DNA from: Nitrospina sp.
Lineage (GTDB): Bacteria > Nitrospinota > Nitrospinia > Nitrospinales > Nitrospinaceae
DNA: 8,461 nucleotides
Direction: 5' to 3'
NCBI GenBank assembly: GCA_004357365.1
Contig: SMVT01000021.1
Span: 1 to 8,461, forward strand
A model generated the notes under the pieces. It searched no databases and was not told the DNA's origin. It saw only the letters and a list, made by a program, of their open reading frames with translations. Of this stretch, positions 5,700 to 8,461 are shown in pieces. The first letter of the stretch is position 1. Each line of letters opens with the position of its first letter. The position numbers and the translations under genes are program-made.

Positions 5700-6461
5700 T
5701 CAGGACTCTTCGGCAATCAGCGATTTCAATTTCGTCCGCAGCCGGTAGACGGCCTTGGAATGAATCTGGGAGATACGCGATTCGGTGATCCCCAACACCT
5801 CCCCGATTTCCTTCATCGTCAACTCTTCGTAATAGTAAAGCGAAACCATCAACCGTTCCTTTTCGGGAAGCGAATCGATCGCCGCGGCGATGAGATTTTT
5901 CAGTTCCGTTAACCTCATCTGGGTTTGCGGATCGACGTCGCTCCTCCCCTCCAGTGTGTCGAGCAGGCTTTGCTTGTCTCCGGAATCCCTGGCGATTCCC
6001 AAATCCTCCAGACTCAGCAGGGGCATGTTCCGGGTTTCATTGAGGGTTTTGAAAAATTCTTCCAGTGTGACTCCCATTTCTTTCGCGATCTCCTCATCCT
6101 CGGGAAGCCGGCCCAATTTGGACTGGAGTTTGCTGGACACCGCATCCAGGTTGGAGGCTTTCTGACGCACCGACCGCGGGACCCAGTCCAGCGAGCGCAG
6201 TTCATCCAGAATGGAACCTCTCACGCGGAACTCGGCGTAGGTTTTGAATTTCGCGCCACGGGACGGATCATATTTTTCGATCGCATCCATCAAGCCGATG
6301 GCGCCCACGCTGATGAGATCGTCCACTTCAATATGCGGAGGCAGGCGCAGGGCGATCCGGTTCGCCACGTATTTGATCATGGGAGAATACTCTTTGACGA
6401 TCTGCTCCGTATTCTCCGGACAAATTTCGATCTGTTCGGATGTTTGGGATTTTCCAGCCAT
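5700..6461 (-). CDS. fliA: Flagellar sigma factor FliA (sigma-28)
   Basis: FliA directs RNA polymerase to late flagellar, motor and chemotaxis promoters and is usually held in check by the anti-sigma factor FlgM. The 253-residue protein has region 2 at about 25-95 (YSPMIKYVANRIA, then VDDLISVGAIGLMDAIEKYDP and FKTYAEFRVRGSILDELRSLDWVPRSVRQ), region 3 at about 97-170, and region 4 at about 195-250 with the helix-turn-helix MKEIGEVLGITESRISQIHSKAV. The RGSILDELRSLDWVPRSVR block is typical of the FliA/WhiG group and sets it apart from other sigma-70 proteins. GGAGAGG stands 6 bases before the ATG. It is the last gene of the flhF-flhG operon here, 14 bp after the small membrane protein gene. flgM is not in the window. 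Confidence 0.96.
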   Translation of the reverse strand: MAGKSQTSEQIEICPENTEQIVKEYSPMIKYVANRIALRLPPHIEVDDLISVGAIGLMDAIEKYDPSRGAKFKTYAEFRVRGSILDELRSLDWVPRSVRQKASNLDAVSSKLQSKLGRLPEDEEIAKEMGVTLEEFFKTLNETRNMPLLSLEDLGIARDSGDKQSLLDTLEGRSDVDPQTQMRLTELKNLIAAAIDSLPEKERLMVSLYYYEELTMKEIGEVLGITESRISQIHSKAVYRLRTKLKSLIAEES

Positions 6462-6475
6462 TCAGGGCCTCTCCA

Positions 6476-6724
6476 TCAGGCGGTTTGGTCCAGGTTGACA
6501 CCCTTGTCCGGGTCATCGCCTCCCCCCCGGCGTTCTTTCGATTTCAGAGCGGACCATCCGCTCAGCACCAGCCAAGCCAGCGACCCGAAAACCACGAACC
6601 CTTCCAATCCCCGGAAAAAGGAGAACCAGACGCGGGCTCCATAAAACCAGCTTCCGAAAAAAACCAGCGTAAACGAAACCAGGCCCGCGGCCACGGCAAA
6701 TCTTTTAACGGCCCAGCGGCTCAT
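6476..6724 (-). CDS. Small two-helix membrane protein in the flagellar operon, function unknown
   Basis: I do not recognise this 82-residue protein. It opens with a basic stretch (MSRWAVKRF), followed by a hydrophobic helix at about 9-28 (FAVAAGLVSFTLVFFGSWFY), a short loop with RVWFSFFRG, and a second helix at about 39-57 (GLEGFVVFGSLAWLVLSGW). A charged tail follows, with KSKERRGGGDDPDKG. By the positive-inside rule both ends probably face the cytoplasm. The ATG lies one base after the flhG stop, and its ribosome binding site GAGGTGAG is formed by the last codons of flhG, so translational coupling is likely. fliA begins 14 bp after its stop. The good ribosome binding site, tight packing and coherent membrane topology argue for a real gene. 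A flagellar role is inferred only from position. Confidence 0.75.
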   Translation of the reverse strand: MSRWAVKRFAVAAGLVSFTLVFFGSWFYGARVWFSFFRGLEGFVVFGSLAWLVLSGWSALKSKERRGGGDDPDKGVNLDQTA

Positions 6725-6725
6725 C

Positions 6726-7613
6726 TCATCTCACCTCAAATACGTTTTTCCAGAGAAAAGGACGGTCCCCTTCTTCCGGAATCTGATTGCGCGTTTCAAT
6801 AATTTTTTCACTCAGGCGATGGATGCACTGACTCACCTGGGAATGCGGGTACAGCTCCACCACCGGCTTCTGCTGACGGACCGAACGGGTGACGTTTTCG
6901 TCGTAGAGAATGTATCCCAGGTAATCGAGCGAAACATGCGGCAGAAACCGGTCCACCACATCGGTCAGCCGCCGGTAAATTCCAAGCGCTTCGCGTTCCG
7001 ATTTCACGGAATTGATGATCATCTTGAACTGCTTCTGATTGTGTTTCTGAAACAGAACCTTGATCAGAGCGTACACGTCGGTGTGGGACGTCGGTTCCGG
7101 TGTCGCCACCAGCAGGATTTCATGCGCGGCACTGCAAAAGTAAGTGACGTTGGATGAGATGCCCGCGGCGGTGTCGAAAATAAGATAATCGTAATCGCCC
7201 ATCAGACGGTCTAACTCTTCCATCAACAGCATCTTCTTTTTATTGTCGAGCATGGTCAACTCCTGCCAGCCGTTACTTGCGGGCAGCACCTTGAGTCCCT
7301 TCGGACCATCGACCAGGATTTCCTCAATAGTTTTTTCGCCGTTGAACAGGTGGCCGATGTGATAGCGGGGAGTGAGCCCCAGCAGAATGTCGATATTGTT
7401 CAACCCGATGTCGGCATCGAAAATGAGTACCCGGTTTCCTTTCCGGATCAACGCCAACGCCAGGTTGGCCACTACGTTGGTTTTCCCGACCCCGCCTTTG
7501 CCGCTGCTGACCGCCAGCACTTTCGGCGGCAGTTTGCTCCGCGCTTTTCCCATGACTCTCCTCAGGCTATCGGCCTGCCGGCCCGAACTTCGTGTTACTC
7601 CAGTAAAAACCAT
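6726..7613 (-). CDS. flhG: FlhG (FleN/YlxH) MinD-like ATPase, flagellar number regulator
   Basis: FlhG is a MinD/ParA-type ATPase that controls flagellar number and works with FlhF at the cell pole or membrane. The 295-residue protein has the deviant Walker A motif KGGVGKT (39-45), the DADIGLNNID switch segment (66-75) and Walker B YLIFDTAAG (143-151). Before the ATPase core, residues 12-18 read RQADSLR, matching the DQAxxLR motif by which FlhG stimulates the FlhF GTPase, except that Arg replaces Asp. This N-terminal motif, together with flhF upstream, separates it from MinD. ATG at 7613 has AAAAGG 7 bases before it. It follows flhF by 28 bp. The membrane-targeting helix expected near the C-terminus may lie around IHRLSEKIIETRN (264-276), but this is a guess. 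Confidence 0.95.
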   Translation of the reverse strand: MVFTGVTRSSGRQADSLRRVMGKARSKLPPKVLAVSSGKGGVGKTNVVANLALALIRKGNRVLIFDADIGLNNIDILLGLTPRYHIGHLFNGEKTIEEILVDGPKGLKVLPASNGWQELTMLDNKKKMLLMEELDRLMGDYDYLIFDTAAGISSNVTYFCSAAHEILLVATPEPTSHTDVYALIKVLFQKHNQKQFKMIINSVKSEREALGIYRRLTDVVDRFLPHVSLDYLGYILYDENVTRSVRQQKPVVELYPHSQVSQCIHRLSEKIIETRNQIPEEGDRPFLWKNVFEVR

Positions 7614-7641
7614 AACTTAGCCTTTTCACTTTAAGCTCAAT

Positions 7642-8461
7642 TCAGTTAAAAATCAAACGAATTACCTTGTCCTCGGACGCCACTTCTATATCCTCAGGCA
7701 CGCTCTGTCCCGTCGTGAAATACGAAAACGGAATCCGGTAGCGGATCGAACAATTGAACAACATGCCGAAGTTGACGGCTTCATCCAGTTTGGTGAACAG
7801 CACCCGGTCGATTCCCAGAGGCGCGAACTGCTTGAAGCATTGGGTCACCACGGACTCCTGCGACGTCGCGCTCTGCACCAGATGCGTTTCCACCTTCGGG
7901 ACAACCTCGAACACGCGCTGTAACTGCCGGCAGTAATCCGGGTCGCGATGCGACTTGCCCATGGTATCCACGAGAACCACGTCCATGTCCCGGACCTTCT
8001 CCATGACGCGCGCAAACTCGCTGCGGTCCGCCGCCAGCGACACTGGAACCTGCATCAGCTCGCCGTAGGCCTCCAACTGTTCCCAGGCACCCATGCGATA
8101 GGTGTCCAGCGACACCATCGCCACCTTTTTTTCCTGATGAAGCGCAAACCGTGCCGCCAGCTTGGCGATGGTGGTGGTTTTGCCGACGCCGGTGGGTCCC
8201 ACCAGCGCCACCACCTTGGGTCCGCCCGGCTCCAGTTGGATGGGCCCTTCGCATTTTACCGCCCCTTTCATCACCGCGGCGAGATGGCTTTCGCCGATGA
8301 CGGGGTCCCCCTCCTTCCTTTGTTCCCGCGAATGAATCGTTTCAAACATCCGGGCGACCACCCGGTGATTCACCCCGCGGCCGACCAGTTTTTCGTAAAC
8401 CGGCAGTTGGGCTTCATTCAGACCCATGGATCGGGCTTTTTCCGTCCGTGTCAGTAACGAG
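7642..8461 (-). CDS. flhF: FlhF, SRP-type GTPase for flagellar placement (5' end cut by window)
   Basis: FlhF is the third SRP-family GTPase, after Ffh and FtsY, and marks the site and number of flagella. The frame stays open to the window edge: 11 codons (SLLTRTEKARS) precede the Met at 8427, and that Met is internal. The visible 272 residues hold the end of the helical N-domain and the complete NG GTPase core. G1 is GPTGVGKTTTIAKLA (about 88-102), the G2 region is DTYRMGAWEQL (about 119-129), G3 is DTMGKS (about 165-170) and G4 is TKLD (about 223-226). The end, YFTTGQSVPEDIEVA, is diagnostic of FlhF. G3 more commonly reads DTAGRS. The divergent basic N-terminal B domain is expected beyond the window. 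It heads the visible flagellar operon, and flhA is a likely upstream neighbour, though not seen. Confidence 0.95.
   Translation of the reverse strand, partial: SLLTRTEKARSMGLNEAQLPVYEKLVGRGVNHRVVARMFETIHSREQRKEGDPVIGESHLAAVMKGAVKCEGPIQLEPGGPKVVALVGPTGVGKTTTIAKLAARFALHQEKKVAMVSLDTYRMGAWEQLEAYGELMQVPVSLAADRSEFARVMEKVRDMDVVLVDTMGKSHRDPDYCRQLQRVFEVVPKVETHLVQSATSQESVVTQCFKQFAPLGIDRVLFTKLDEAVNFGMLFNCSIRYRIPFSYFTTGQSVPEDIEVASEDKVIRLIFN

Noticed and set aside
5925..6644. 239-codon open frame on the plus strand opposite fliA and the small membrane gene
   Set aside because: Antisense shadow of conserved fliA; no ribosome binding site or domain pattern.
7614..7641. TAAAGTGA in the flhF-flhG gap, resembling a sigma-28 -35 element
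   Set aside because: No GCCGATAA-like -10 at the right distance, and the gap is only 28 bp.
7948..8457. 169-codon open frame on the plus strand opposite flhF
   Set aside because: Antisense to the conserved FlhF GTPase core, His-rich and without family features.
1..8461. Search for a mobile element, defence cassette, CRISPR array or RNA gene
   Set aside because: All genes but two small ones belong to known housekeeping, flagellar or transporter families, spacing is tight, and no direct repeats, integrase, transposase or tRNA-like fold was seen.

Overview
This window looks like ordinary chromosomal DNA from a flagellated, Gram-negative bacterium with moderately high GC. The Gram-negative call rests on an LpxL/HtrB-type acyltransferase. 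The flagellar call rests on FlhF, FlhG and the sigma-28 factor FliA encoded in a row. This gene set fits phyla such as Nitrospinota, Nitrospirota or Desulfobacterota, but I cannot name the lineage from sequence alone. I see no mobile element, phage gene, CRISPR array, tRNA or rRNA, and no defence cassette.

Left part, minus strand (1-1471): a CinA-type protein and, downstream of it, the start of a small zinc-ribbon protein with a membrane segment that runs off the window edge. A roughly 180-bp divergent region separates cinA from the plus-strand genes.

Middle, plus strand (about 1652-5650): a 12-helix MFS transporter of unknown substrate, purE (purine biosynthesis), a TsaC/YrdC-type tRNA-modification enzyme overlapping purE by 8 bp, acpS (holo-ACP synthase), and a lipid A-type acyltransferase. 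purE and acpS each have a recognisable promoter candidate and a good Shine-Dalgarno sequence. AcpS activates the acyl carrier protein, whose acyl form is the usual donor for LpxL-like acyltransferases, so the last two genes make biochemical sense as neighbours. Several starts here are non-ATG: TTG for purE and the acyltransferase, and TTG or GTG for the transporter.

Right part, minus strand (5700-8461): a compact flagellar control operon transcribed right to left, flhF (5' end outside the window), flhG, a small two-helix membrane protein, then fliA. FlhF and FlhG set flagellar number and place, and FliA transcribes late flagellar genes. The 82-residue membrane protein between flhG and fliA is the least explained gene and the best candidate for something undescribed. 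The flagellar operon and the plus-strand genes converge at 5651-5699, where a bulged GC-rich hairpin sits.

In all, 10 protein genes are supported, two of them cut by the window edges. No stretch longer than 300 bases lacks a gene.
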